Positions 1 to 5,748 of a stretch of 5,748 nucleotides of DNA are shown one piece after another; the stretch's first letter is position 1, and each line of letters starts with the position of its first letter. The translations under genes and the position numbers were made by a program. Location of the stretch: contig CAKSKO010000086.1 in assembly GCA_934465125.1 (NCBI GenBank), forward strand, positions 1 to 5,748. The letters are read 5' to 3'. Under the pieces are notes generated by a model that was given only the letters and a program-made list of their open reading frames with translations, did no database searches and had not been told where the DNA came from. Source of the DNA: an uncultured Eubacteriales bacterium. GTDB taxonomy: Bacteria > Bacillota > Clostridia > Oscillospirales > Acutalibacteraceae.

Positions 1-1262
1 TACACATCCTCTTCAAATAGGCTTGACGATGCTTTATACTGTTCCATTGGAAGCGTTTGCAGCGTCATTCCGTTATCAATGCAATACAATACAAGCTCTC
101 CGACCTTCTGATATGCACTGCGGAACGGCATCCCTTTTTTTGTTAGATAATCCGCGCAGTCTGTTGCGTTCATAAATCCGTTCTCCGCCGCTTTCTTCAT
201 GTTTTCCGGTAAAACCTTCATGCTTTCGAGCATTGGCGCAAATACCGATAAACAATCTTCTACTGTATCCATCGCATCAAATACCGCTTCTTTATCCTCC
301 TGCATATCTTTGTTATATGCAAGTGGAAGCCCCTTGAGCATGACTAAAAGCGCGTTTAAATTGCCAAATACACGTCCTGATTTTCCACGTATAAGCTCTG
401 CGATATCGGGATTTTTCTTCTGGGGCATGATGCTCGACCCCGTTGAAAATGAATCATCAAGCTCCACAAACCGGAATTCCCAAGAGCACCAAAGAATGAT
501 TTCTTCACAAAACCGTGAAAGATGAACCATCACGAGCGAAAGCGCGGAAACAAATTCTACACAAAAATCCCGATCCGATACTGCGTCGATACTGTTGTTT
601 GTCATCCTATCAAATCCAAGCAGCAAGGTGGTGATAGATCGATTGATCGGATACGTCGTCGTAGCCAATGCACCAGACCCCAGAGGCATTTCATCCATCC
701 TGTCTTTTGCATCCTGAAGTCTTCCAATATCGCGAAGGAACATCTCCGCGTATGCCATTAAATGATGCCCGAATGTGATCGGCTGTGCGCGCTGCAGATG
801 GGTGTATCCCGGCATAACCGTTTTCGTGTTTTGCTCTGCTTTGTCGCAAATTACAGAGATTAGAGATTTTAGCTCTTGTGAAATAATATCGATCTTATTT
901 TTTAAGTGCATTCTGAAATCAAGCGAAACCTGATCGTTTCTGCTTCTGGCTGTATGTAGTTTCTTTCCGGCATCTCCAACCCGTTTGATTAGTTCAGTTT
1001 CGATAAAGGTATGAATATCTTCAGCTTTTGGATCAAGTTTTAATATCCCCGCATCAAGTTCCTTTCTGATCTGTTCGAGTCCATCGCAGATCGCTGTTGC
1101 CTCATTCTTGCCGATAATACTGCACTGCCCTAGCATCGTAACATGGGCAATACTCCCCTCAATATCCTCCTGATACATTCTGCCGTCTGTCAAAATCGAT
1201 GAATTAAAATTGTCCGCAGTTTGATCGAGTCCTTCTGTTAGTCTTCCTGTCCAAAGTTTCAA
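1..1262 (-). CDS. argH: Argininosuccinate lyase (C-terminus cut by window edge)
   Basis: This cytoplasmic homotetrameric enzyme of the fumarase/aspartase superfamily splits argininosuccinate into arginine and fumarate, the last step of arginine synthesis. Reverse translation gives 420 uninterrupted codons beginning MKLWTGRLTEGLDQ. Family signatures appear in order: HTARSRNDQ at residues 103-111, the catalytic-histidine region GYTHLQRAQPIT (T154, H155), LGSGALATTTYP, and the mobile catalytic-serine loop GSSIMPQKKNPD from residue 275. Full-length ArgH is about 455-465 residues, so roughly 40 C-terminal residues lie off the left edge. The start is TTG at 1262-1260: an in-frame TGA lies five codons upstream (1277-1275), no ATG lies between, and AGGAGG sits 7 nt before the TTG. 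It follows argG by 43 nt on the same strand with no terminator between, so the two are very likely cotranscribed. No frameshift or missing key residue is seen in the visible part. Confidence 0.97.
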   Translation of the reverse strand, partial: MKLWTGRLTEGLDQTADNFNSSILTDGRMYQEDIEGSIAHVTMLGQCSIIGKNEATAICDGLEQIRKELDAGILKLDPKAEDIHTFIETELIKRVGDAGKKLHTARSRNDQVSLDFRMHLKNKIDIISQELKSLISVICDKAEQNTKTVMPGYTHLQRAQPITFGHHLMAYAEMFLRDIGRLQDAKDRMDEMPLGSGALATTTYPINRSITTLLLGFDRMTNNSIDAVSDRDFCVEFVSALSLVMVHLSRFCEEIILWCSWEFRFVELDDSFSTGSSIMPQKKNPDIAELIRGKSGRVFGNLNALLVMLKGLPLAYNKDMQEDKEAVFDAMDTVEDCLSVFAPMLESMKVLPENMKKAAENGFMNATDCADYLTKKGMPFRSAYQKVGELVLYCIDNGMTLQTLPMEQYKASSSLFEEDV

Positions 1263-1269
1263 GATAACT

Positions 1270-1275
1270 CCTCCT
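1270..1275 (-). promoter_or_regulatory. Ribosome binding site that fixes the TTG start of argH
   Basis: AGGAGG on the minus strand lies 7 nt before the TTG codon. Its first base is also the last base of an in-frame TGA, so the reading frame cannot start further upstream. A strong site may offset the weak TTG start. Confidence 0.85.
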
Positions 1276-1305
1276 CAGTTTTAAAAGTACTTTGCGTTTG
1301 TAGCT

Positions 1306-2523
1306 TTATTTCCAGTTTTGGCTTTTTATCGCTCGGACCGTTATCGGCAGTCCAAACAAATTGATAAATCCTTTCGAATCATTTTGATCATAAACCTGAT
1401 CCGCAGAAAATGTTGCAATTTCTTCATCATACAAGGAATAAGGTGATTTAGCTCCTGCGTCGATGATATTCCCTTTATATAATTTAAGCTTAACATCCCC
1501 CGTTACCACCTGTTGTGTTTGGCTAACAAAGGCACTGAGCGCTTCACGCAGCGGAGTAAACCACTGGCCGAAATATACAAGTTCTGCAAAACGGCTCGCT
1601 ATATTCTGTTTGTAGTGATACGTATCTCTGTCTAAACAAAGCTCTTCTAATTTATTGTGCGCATGGTAAAGAATACTTCCACCTGGCGTTTCATAAACCC
1701 CACGGGATTTCATCCCAACAAGACGGTTCTCCACCATATCACAGATACCGATTCCATTTTCTCCGCCGAGTTTGTTGAGCGTTTTGACGATTTCTACCGA
1801 GGAAAGCTGTTCCCCATCGATTTTAACAGGGATCCCCTTTTCGAAGGAAATGGTGACATACGTCGCTTGATCCGGCGCTTTTTCTGGAGAAACGCCAAGT
1901 TCTAAGATTTCATCATACTTCGGTTCGTTTGCGGGATCTTCTAAGTCAAGACCTTCGTGCGACAAATGCCAAAGATTTTTGTCCTTCGAATAGTTTGTTT
2001 CTCTTGTAATCGACAGCGGAATATTTCTTTCTTCTGCGTAGGCGATTTCGTCTTCCCTTGATTTTAACTCCCATGTTCTCCAAGGAGCGATGATCTTCAT
2101 ATCCGGCGCAAACGCTTTAATCGCCAATTCAAAACGCACCTGATCGTTTCCTTTTCCGGTGCAGCCGTGGCAAATCGCGTCTGCTGCTTCTTTTTTCGCA
2201 ATCTCAACCATTCTCTTCCCAATGATCGGACGCGCAAACGAGGTCCCCAGTAAATAATGGTTTTCATACACCGCCCCTGCTTGAAGCGTTGGCCATATGT
2301 AATCCTCTACGAATTCTTTCGTCAGATCCTCAATATAAAGCTTTGATGCGCCTGACTTTTTTGCTTTCTTCTCAAGCCCCGACAGCTCTTTTCCCTGACC
2401 GACATCCGCCGCAACCGCGATAACTTCACAGTTATCATAGTTTTCTTTCAGCCAAGGTATGATGATTGAGGTGTCGAGTCCTCCTGAATAAGCAAGAACC
2501 ACTTTTTTAATCGTATGTTCCAT
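1306..2523 (-). CDS. argG: Argininosuccinate synthase
   Basis: This enzyme condenses citrulline and aspartate using ATP, giving argininosuccinate, AMP and pyrophosphate; it is the penultimate step of arginine synthesis and feeds ArgH directly. The protein has 405 residues from the chosen start, matching the family (about 400). The N-terminal PP-loop ATP-pyrophosphatase motif SGGLDTS is at 13-19. It is followed by [10 protein letters not shown] (86-95), [14 protein letters not shown] (from 119), the DLEDPANEP segment (around 193-201) and RGVYETPGG (274-282), all typical of substrate-binding parts of ArgG. An ATG at 2565 would add 14 residues, but those codons run through the Shine-Dalgarno sequence. 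The ATG at 2523 has GGAGG 8 nt upstream and gives the usual N-terminus ([15 protein letters not shown]). The gene leads the argGH transcript; a promoter with an extended -10 lies about 130 nt upstream. Confidence 0.97.
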   Translation of the reverse strand: MEHTIKKVVLAYSGGLDTSIIIPWLKENYDNCEVIAVAADVGQGKELSGLEKKAKKSGASKLYIEDLTKEFVEDYIWPTLQAGAVYENHYLLGTSFARPIIGKRMVEIAKKEAADAICHGCTGKGNDQVRFELAIKAFAPDMKIIAPWRTWELKSREDEIAYAEERNIPLSITRETNYSKDKNLWHLSHEGLDLEDPANEPKYDEILELGVSPEKAPDQATYVTISFEKGIPVKIDGEQLSSVEIVKTLNKLGGENGIGICDMVENRLVGMKSRGVYETPGGSILYHAHNKLEELCLDRDTYHYKQNIASRFAELVYFGQWFTPLREALSAFVSQTQQVVTGDVKLKLYKGNIIDAGAKSPYSLYDEEIATFSADQVYDQNDSKGFINLFGLPITVRAIKSQNWK

Positions 2524-2536
2524 CCTCTTCTCCTCC

Positions 2537-2554
2537 AAATGTTTAATTACATTT
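2537..2554. repeat. 18-bp dyad abutting the argG ribosome binding site
   Basis: Arms AAATGT (2537-2542) and ACATTT (2549-2554) form a perfect 6-bp inverted repeat around 6 nt. The dyad touches the GGAGG site of argG (2536-2532 on the minus strand). It could be a protein operator or a small leader hairpin next to the ribosome site. Its TG-N8-CA spacing differs from the usual ArgR box. Confidence 0.4.
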
Positions 2555-2555
2555 A

Positions 2556-2597
2556 TTACACACAATTATTATATAAAACCAAAAATTTAGTGTGTAA
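2556..2597. repeat. 8-bp inverted repeat in the argG leader
   Basis: TTACACAC (2556-2563) is the exact reverse complement of GTGTGTAA (2590-2597), separated by 26 AT-rich nt. In the argG leader RNA this could form an 8-bp stem. It lacks a following U tract, so it is not an intrinsic terminator. The right arm overlaps the candidate ARG box. Confidence 0.45.
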
Positions 2598-2604
2598 AAA
2601 TACA
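2591..2604. promoter_or_regulatory. Weak candidate ARG box (ArgR operator) in the argG leader
   Basis: TGTGTAAAAATACA matches 11 of 14 positions of the ArgR/AhrC half-site pair TGAATWWWWATTCA. It lies downstream of the predicted argGH start site, where a repressor could block transcription. The surrounding DNA is very AT-rich, so a match of this quality can arise by chance, and no ArgR gene is in the window. Low confidence. Confidence 0.25.
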
Positions 2605-2652
2605 AAAATATAAAAAATTTATATTTTATAACCCAAGCATTGCTAGTTTTCT

Positions 2653-2680
2653 ATTATATCAGAATTTTTTACAAATTCAA
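2653..2680 (-). promoter_or_regulatory. Promoter of argGH
   Basis: Read on the minus strand, TTGAAT (2680-2675) is followed after 16 bp by a perfect TATAAT (2658-2653). A TG one base before the -10 makes it an extended -10 element. Transcription would start near 2646, leaving an AT-rich leader of about 120 nt before the argG start. This is inferred from consensus match only. Confidence 0.72.
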
Positions 2681-2690
2681 TCTTATCCTA

Positions 2691-2718
2691 TTTACGATTC
2701 TCATAAAAGTGGTATACT
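2691..2718 (+). promoter_or_regulatory. Promoter of the flavin-reductase/SDR operon
   Basis: TTTACG (2691-2696) and TATACT (2713-2718) are spaced by 16 bp, and a TG at 2710-2711 gives an extended -10. Transcription would start near 2725, about 45 nt before the ATG. The -35 lies 10 bp from the -35 of the opposite argGH promoter. Confidence 0.68.
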
Positions 2719-2768
2719 AGTTCATATAAATAAGAAAAATTTCTAAATGTAGTAAGGAGTGTGTTTTT

Positions 2769-3275
2769 ATGTCTTTCAAAGAAATTTCAGCAACAGAACT
2801 TCACGAAAATCCATTTGATTTGATCGGGAAAAAATGGATGCTCGTAACAGCTGGCGACGAAAATAAATGCAATACAATGACCGCAAGCTGGGGGGGAATC
2901 GGGGTTCTATGGAACAAGAACGTCGTATTCTCGTTTATCAGACCACAACGGTATACCTTTTCTTTCATCGAAGAGAAGGAATATTATACCCTTTCTTTCT
3001 ATGAAGAAGAATACCGTCCTATTTTAAACCTTTGCGGGAAACTCTCCGGAAGAAACATTGACAAAATCAAAGAAACAGGATTTACCCCTTTGTTTGATCA
3101 AAAGGCGCCATACTTTGCGCAGGCGAGCCTTGTTCTTGTCTGCCGGAAGTTATACGGACAATTTATTGACCCCGCCTGCTTTATTGAATCGAAACTTGAG
3201 TCGAATTACGAAAAAAAGGACTATCATAAAATGTATGTCGGCGAGATTGTGAAAGTGCTCTCGAAAGACTCATGA
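2769..3275 (+). CDS. Flavin reductase-like (FMN-binding split-barrel) protein
   Basis: This 168-residue protein resembles the flavin reductase/DIM6-NTAB family, small FMN-binding split-barrel proteins that transfer electrons from NAD(P)H to flavin or act as flavin-dependent reductases. Visible features are the N-terminal strand KKWMLVTAGD (21-30), the family-typical NTMTASWGGIGVLWNK (35-50), IRPQRYTFSFIEE (57-69) and the YYTLSF strand (72-77). In this fold those segments usually line the flavin site. There is no signal peptide or membrane segment, so it is cytoplasmic. AAGGAG sits 9 nt before the ATG. The stop overlaps the start of the next gene (ATGA), implying translational coupling and perhaps a shared redox pathway. 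The fold assignment is fairly firm; the substrate is unknown and cannot be read from the sequence. Confidence 0.85.
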   Translation: MSFKEISATELHENPFDLIGKKWMLVTAGDENKCNTMTASWGGIGVLWNKNVVFSFIRPQRYTFSFIEEKEYYTLSFYEEEYRPILNLCGKLSGRNIDKIKETGFTPLFDQKAPYFAQASLVLVCRKLYGQFIDPACFIESKLESNYEKKDYHKMYVGEIVKVLSKDS

Positions 3276-4012
3276 TAAAGAAAACAGTATTGATTACCGG
3301 TGCAGCAAGAGGAATTGGGCGGGCTTGTGCTAAGTTATTCGCAGAAAATGACTATCAGGTTGCGATTCATTGCCATTCTTCAAAAGAACACGCAAAACAA
3401 TTAGAAAAAGAGATCAAGCAAATGGGAAAAAACTGTGTACTTGTTTATGCCGACATTTCTAATCCGGAGGAAGTTCGATCAATGGTGCAAACGGTAAAAG
3501 CTGTTTATGGTTCGATCGACGTATTGGTAAACAACGCTGGGATTGCGCAGCAAAAACTGCTGACCGATATCAGCGACGAAGAATGGAAAACGATGTTTGC
3601 CATCAATATCGACGGGGTGTTTTATTGCTGTAAAGCTGTTCTGCCAGATATGATCTCAAAAAAATCGGGGAAAATCATCAATATTTCTTCTATTTGGGGA
3701 ATGGTGGGTGCATCGTGTGAAGTCCATTATTCCGCTTCCAAAGCGGCGGTGATCGGATTTACAAAGGCACTTGCAAAAGAGGTTGGCCCCTCTCATATCA
3801 CTGTCAATTGTGTCGCTCCGGGTGTCATTGACACCGAGATGAACAACAGCCTCGATGCTGAAACAATTGCCGCTTTAAAGGAAGAAACCCCTCTGGGTGT
3901 AATTGGTTGTGTCGATGACATCGCTAACACTGTTTATTTTCTTTCTTCTAAACAATCAGATTTTATCACCGGTCAAGTGATCAGTCCGAACGGTGGATTC
4001 GTAATCTCATAA
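3272..4012 (+). CDS. SDR-family NAD(P)-dependent oxidoreductase (FabG/YmfI-like)
   Basis: This is a classical short-chain dehydrogenase/reductase of 246 residues, the usual length, with a Rossmann fold that reduces a keto group with NAD(P)H. The cofactor motif TGAARGIG is at 9-16, D61 follows the third strand, and NNAG is at 87-90. The catalytic tetrad is complete: N112, S140, Y153 and K157 (YSASK). The PG motif (183-184) and a C-terminal NGGF segment are also FabG-like. The start overlaps the upstream gene by 4 nt, and no independent promoter is seen. General resemblance fits 3-oxoacyl-ACP reductase (FabG). However, no fatty-acid synthesis genes are nearby, and segments such as YCCKAVLPDMI and SSIWGMVGASCEVHYSASKAA recall the Firmicute proteins related to Bacillus YmfI, the elongation factor P 5-aminopentanone reductase. 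The family is certain; the substrate is not. Confidence 0.93.
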   Translation: MIKKTVLITGAARGIGRACAKLFAENDYQVAIHCHSSKEHAKQLEKEIKQMGKNCVLVYADISNPEEVRSMVQTVKAVYGSIDVLVNNAGIAQQKLLTDISDEEWKTMFAINIDGVFYCCKAVLPDMISKKSGKIINISSIWGMVGASCEVHYSASKAAVIGFTKALAKEVGPSHITVNCVAPGVIDTEMNNSLDAETIAALKEETPLGVIGCVDDIANTVYFLSSKQSDFITGQVISPNGGFVIS

Positions 4013-4014
4013 GG

Positions 4015-4048
4015 AAAGGCGCTGGGGATAATCATTCCCAGCGCCTTT
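4015..4048. terminator. Bidirectional intrinsic terminator between SDR gene and hflX
   Basis: AAAGGCGCTGGG (4015-4026) pairs perfectly with CCCAGCGCCTTT (4037-4048), a 12-bp GC-rich stem that a G-T wobble extends at the loop side, with a loop of 8-10 nt. It ends in T residues on both strands and lies 2 nt after the SDR stop codon and 10 nt beyond the hflX stop codon. It can therefore end both convergent transcripts. Confidence 0.9.
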
Positions 4049-4058
4049 TGATGCACTT

Positions 4059-5339
4059 TTAAAATTCTGGCTCAAAAGAGCCTTTATGATCGTCAACACC
4101 GTATCGATCGATTAAAAACCATATTTTTTCTTCCAGCAGCGCCTCGATTTGGACTCCCGATTCAAGATACTCCTCTTTTTGTATGGTTCCATGCTCTCGA
4201 ATCAGCTGAATTTTCCCTGCTTCTTGATATGGGACGATAAGCTTTGCTTGTTTCATTCTAACCGGGAGATTTTCTTCAATTTTATGAAGCAGTTCGTCGA
4301 GTCCTTCTTGTTTTTTTGCAGAGATTCTTATCATATTCCCGATCGCCGGAAGTCCTTTTAAAGATGGCGCCAAGTCGCACTTATTCATCACAGAAAGGAT
4401 TGGCTGCTCTTGACAACCGAGGTCCTTGAGTAATGCTGTTGTTATCTCAAGATGGAGTCTCGCTTCTTCGCTCGACGCATCACATACATTCAAAATAATA
4501 TCGGCGCGCGCCGCTTCTTCGAGCGTAGAATGAAAAGCTTTTATAAGATGATGAGGGAGCCTTCTGACAAGCCCCACTGTGTCGATCAGCATCACGGTAA
4601 TACCGTTTGGAAGCTTTAGTGCTCTTGAAGTTGGATCAAGCGTTGCAAACAATTTGTTTTCTGCCAAAACGCCGGCCTCTGTCAATGCATTCATCAAAGT
4701 TGATTTTCCTGCATTTGTGTACCCAACAATTGCAACCGTGATGATTCCGCTTTTGCTCCTTTTTCGTCTGAGTGCTTCTCTATGATGTTCTATAAGCTCC
4801 AACTGCTCTTTAAGCGTTTTCGTCCTTCTTCTGATATGCCGTTTATCTGTCTCGAGTTTCGTTTCGCCGGGACCTCTTGTCCCGATTCCACCGCCTAAGC
4901 GCGACATTTCCACTCCCCTGCCAGTTAGTCTTGGTAATAAATATTGCAGCTGCGCGAGCTCCACCTGGAGCTTTCCTTCCTTTGATCTCGCTCTTGAAGC
5001 AAAAATATCAAGGATCAGCATCGTTCTATCGACCGTTCTGACGCCTGTCTCGGCTTCTAAATTGCGGATTTGCGTTGGCGTTAGTTCGCAGTCAAATATT
5101 AAGATAGTAATTTCATTTTCTTTACAAAACCTTTTGACTTCTTCTACTCTTCCGGAACCGATACAGGTCGCTGTATCCGGTTTTTCTCTCTTTTGAACTA
5201 TTGACGCTACAGGCTCTGCTCCAGCGCTTTTTGTTAGTTCTTTAAGCTCCAAAAGTGAGGACTCCGCATCGTATTCCCCTGTATCAATACAAACCAACAT
5301 CGCACGCTCTATTTCTGTTTTGTTTTCGTATAACTCCAT
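4059..5339 (-). CDS. hflX: GTPase HflX, ribosome-associated
   Basis: HflX is a GTPase of the TRAFAC/Obg-HflX group that binds the 50S subunit and, in studied bacteria, splits stalled ribosomes under heat or antibiotic stress. The 426-residue length is typical. The N-terminal HflX domain includes GSGRVEEV (61-68), LTPTQIRNLE (86-95) and the glycine-rich GGGIGTRGPGETKLETDKR (149-167). A basic helical linker (about 168-197) precedes the G domain. Its motifs are G1 GYTNAGKST (206-214), G2 T233 in FATLDPT, G3 DTVG (253-256), G4 NKCD (319-322) and G5 SAK (340-342). A C-terminal extension of about 80 residues follows. The ATG has AAAGGA 6 nt upstream. The gene is monocistronic as seen here, divergent from polA and convergent with the SDR operon. 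Its leader contains a structured element and a possible uORF. Confidence 0.97.
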   Translation of the reverse strand: MELYENKTEIERAMLVCIDTGEYDAESSLLELKELTKSAGAEPVASIVQKREKPDTATCIGSGRVEEVKRFCKENEITILIFDCELTPTQIRNLEAETGVRTVDRTMLILDIFASRARSKEGKLQVELAQLQYLLPRLTGRGVEMSRLGGGIGTRGPGETKLETDKRHIRRRTKTLKEQLELIEHHREALRRKRSKSGIITVAIVGYTNAGKSTLMNALTEAGVLAENKLFATLDPTSRALKLPNGITVMLIDTVGLVRRLPHHLIKAFHSTLEEAARADIILNVCDASSEEARLHLEITTALLKDLGCQEQPILSVMNKCDLAPSLKGLPAIGNMIRISAKKQEGLDELLHKIEENLPVRMKQAKLIVPYQEAGKIQLIREHGTIQKEEYLESGVQIEALLEEKIWFLIDRYGVDDHKGSFEPEF

Positions 5340-5377
5340 TTTCTATCCTTTCGCAATTAATATTTTTTAAAGCTGTA

Positions 5378-5515
5378 TTACAAAGCAGTAAAGAAAATGT
5401 TTCTCTTTGTTTTTCTATCTTTAGCATTATTATAACTACACCTGCGGTGGGCAAACCGAGCATGCTCCCATTCGTTTGCCAAATCGGGCGAATGCAGGTA
5501 CACCAAAATGCCCAT
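5378..5515 (-). CDS. Possible 45-residue upstream ORF in the hflX leader
   Basis: ATG at 5515-5513 opens a frame of 45 codons ending in TAA at 5380-5378, 38 nt before the hflX start. The product begins MGILVYLHSPDLANEWEHAR and ends in a basic stretch (KDRKTKRN) followed by IFFTAL. AGAGAGG lies 7 nt upstream (5529-5523), right at the expected 5' end of RNA from the extended -10 at 5541-5536. I do not recognise the peptide. It may be a leader peptide, or a chance frame through the GC-rich repeat element. Confidence 0.25.
   Translation of the reverse strand: MGILVYLHSPDLANEWEHARFAHRRCSYNNAKDRKTKRNIFFTAL
5437..5504. repeat. GC-rich structured intergenic element
   Basis: An outer inverted repeat ACCTGC (5440-5445) / GCAGGT (5494-5499) encloses two interleaved pairs: GGCAAAC (5450-5456) / GTTTGCC (5474-5480) and CATTCG (5469-5474) / CGAATG (5489-5494). 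A perfect 10-bp palindrome GAGCATGCTC lies at 5458-5467. The block is flanked by direct TACACC copies (5437-5442, 5499-5504). GC content is clearly above the flanks. It may be a structured RNA leader, a protein-binding site, or one copy of a dispersed intergenic repeat; the window alone cannot decide. Confidence 0.5.
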
Positions 5516-5535
5516 GTTAAAACCTCTCTGCCGAT

Positions 5536-5544
5536 ATTATACCA
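5536..5544 (-). promoter_or_regulatory. Extended -10 promoter toward hflX
   Basis: Read on the minus strand, TGGTATAAT occupies 5544-5536, a perfect extended -10. No convincing -35 lies 16-18 bp upstream (only T-rich sequence). Transcription would begin around 5529, about 190 nt before hflX. A second TATAAT on the same strand (5434-5429) lacks a good -35 and could be a minor, nearer promoter. Confidence 0.55.
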
Positions 5545-5593
5545 TATTTTATCAAGAAAAAAAGAAATCGGTATTAATTTATTTTCAGATCCA

Positions 5594-5602
5594 TGTTATA
5601 AT
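5594..5602 (+). promoter_or_regulatory. Extended -10 promoter of polA
   Basis: TGTTATAAT is a perfect extended -10 element. The best -35 at 17-bp spacing is TTAATT (5574-5579), which is weak. Transcription would start near 5609, about 50 nt before the polA start. Confidence 0.62.
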
Positions 5603-5658
5603 ATAGTTTTAGAATAAATGAAAAAGTCTTTTTGATATCTTTTATTAGGAGGCCTATC

Positions 5659-5748
5659 GTGAAATTATTGGTCTTAGACGGCAACAGTATTTTAAACCGT
5701 GCTTTTTACGGAATTCGTTTGTTAACAACAAAAGACGGAATGCATACC
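5659..5748 (+). CDS. polA: DNA polymerase I, N-terminal fragment
   Basis: DNA polymerase I removes RNA primers and fills gaps in replication and repair. Only the first 30 codons are in the window, reading MKLLVLDGNSILNRAFYGIR and onward. This is the start of the N-terminal 5'-3' exonuclease (FEN-like) domain: the LDGNSxLxRAFYG signature carries the first conserved metal-binding aspartate (D7). The start codon is GTG at 5659, with AGGAGG 6 nt upstream (5647-5652). The rest of the gene, normally about 850-900 codons, lies beyond the right edge. Whether all three domains are present cannot be seen. Confidence 0.92.
   Translation, partial: MKLLVLDGNSILNRAFYGIRLLTTKDGMHT

Larger units (their letters stand above)
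5340..5658. other. Divergent hflX/polA intergenic region
   Basis: These 319 nt hold no established gene. The ends are AT-rich and carry extended -10 promoters pointing outwards. The middle (about 5437-5504) is a distinctly GC-rich block with several inverted repeats and a flanking TACACC direct repeat. A minus-strand reading frame of 45 codons spans that block. No tRNA, no known riboswitch consensus and no terminator-like hairpin with a U tract was recognised. Confidence 0.7.

Noticed and set aside
199..761. Two plus-strand open frames (199-525 and 522-761)
   Set aside because: They lie antisense to argH, which is continuous and carries all family motifs. Their translations look like low-complexity shadows with no recognisable domain.
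1..1262. Frameshift or pseudogene in argH
   Set aside because: Manual translation is continuous from the TTG start to the window edge with all catalytic motifs in one frame; the missing C-terminus is due to the window boundary.
2524..2565. Upstream in-frame ATG giving argG a 14-residue extension
   Set aside because: The extra codons run through the GGAGG ribosome site and the 18-bp dyad, the added residues are not part of the ArgG family N-terminus, and the ATG at 2523 is ideally spaced from its ribosome site.
2524..2650. T-box or other known riboswitch in the argG leader
   Set aside because: No T-box core sequence, no GC-rich terminator with a U tract, and no recognisable riboswitch consensus in this AT-rich leader.
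5437..5504. 6S RNA, because GAGCATGCTCGG also occurs in Escherichia coli 6S RNA
   Set aside because: The long rod with a central bubble and pairing ends is absent; one short palindrome is not enough.
5255..5617. 120-codon plus-strand frame crossing the hflX start and the intergenic region
   Set aside because: It begins inside hflX on the opposite strand, runs through the hflX promoter and the structured element, has no convincing ribosome site, and resembles no known protein.

Overview
The window looks like chromosomal housekeeping DNA from a moderately AT-rich Firmicute, most likely class Clostridia. Support for this is the strong AGGAGG-type ribosome sites, the TTG and GTG starts, the extended -10 promoters (TGnTATAAT) and the style of the encoded proteins. 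I see no mobile element, tRNA, rRNA or CRISPR array.

Layout from left to right. (1) Positions 1-2523, minus strand: the last two genes of arginine synthesis. argG (argininosuccinate synthase, complete) is followed 43 nt later by argH (argininosuccinate lyase, its C-terminus cut by the window edge). Together they convert citrulline plus aspartate to arginine plus fumarate. (2) Positions 2524-2768: a divergent AT-rich control region with two good extended -10 promoters whose -35 elements lie only 10 bp apart, plus several small dyads in the argG leader. (3) Positions 2769-4012, plus strand: a two-gene operon with a 4-nt ATGA overlap, encoding a flavin-reductase-like FMN-binding protein and a short-chain dehydrogenase/reductase. 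(4) Positions 4015-4048: a 12-bp GC-rich hairpin that serves as a terminator between convergent genes. (5) Positions 4059-5339, minus strand: hflX, a ribosome-associated GTPase. (6) Positions 5340-5658: a 319-nt divergent intergenic region. It holds promoters for hflX and polA and, inside AT-rich flanks, a compact GC-rich element with nested and interleaved inverted repeats, overlapped by a possible 45-codon upstream ORF on the hflX strand. (7) From 5659: the first 30 codons of polA (DNA polymerase I).

The main genes are ordinary and intact. The parts most worth a second look are the structured element and possible uORF in front of hflX (5378-5515), and the shared argGH/flavin-reductase control region with its unexplained dyads. 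I found no clear sign of an entirely new multi-gene system.
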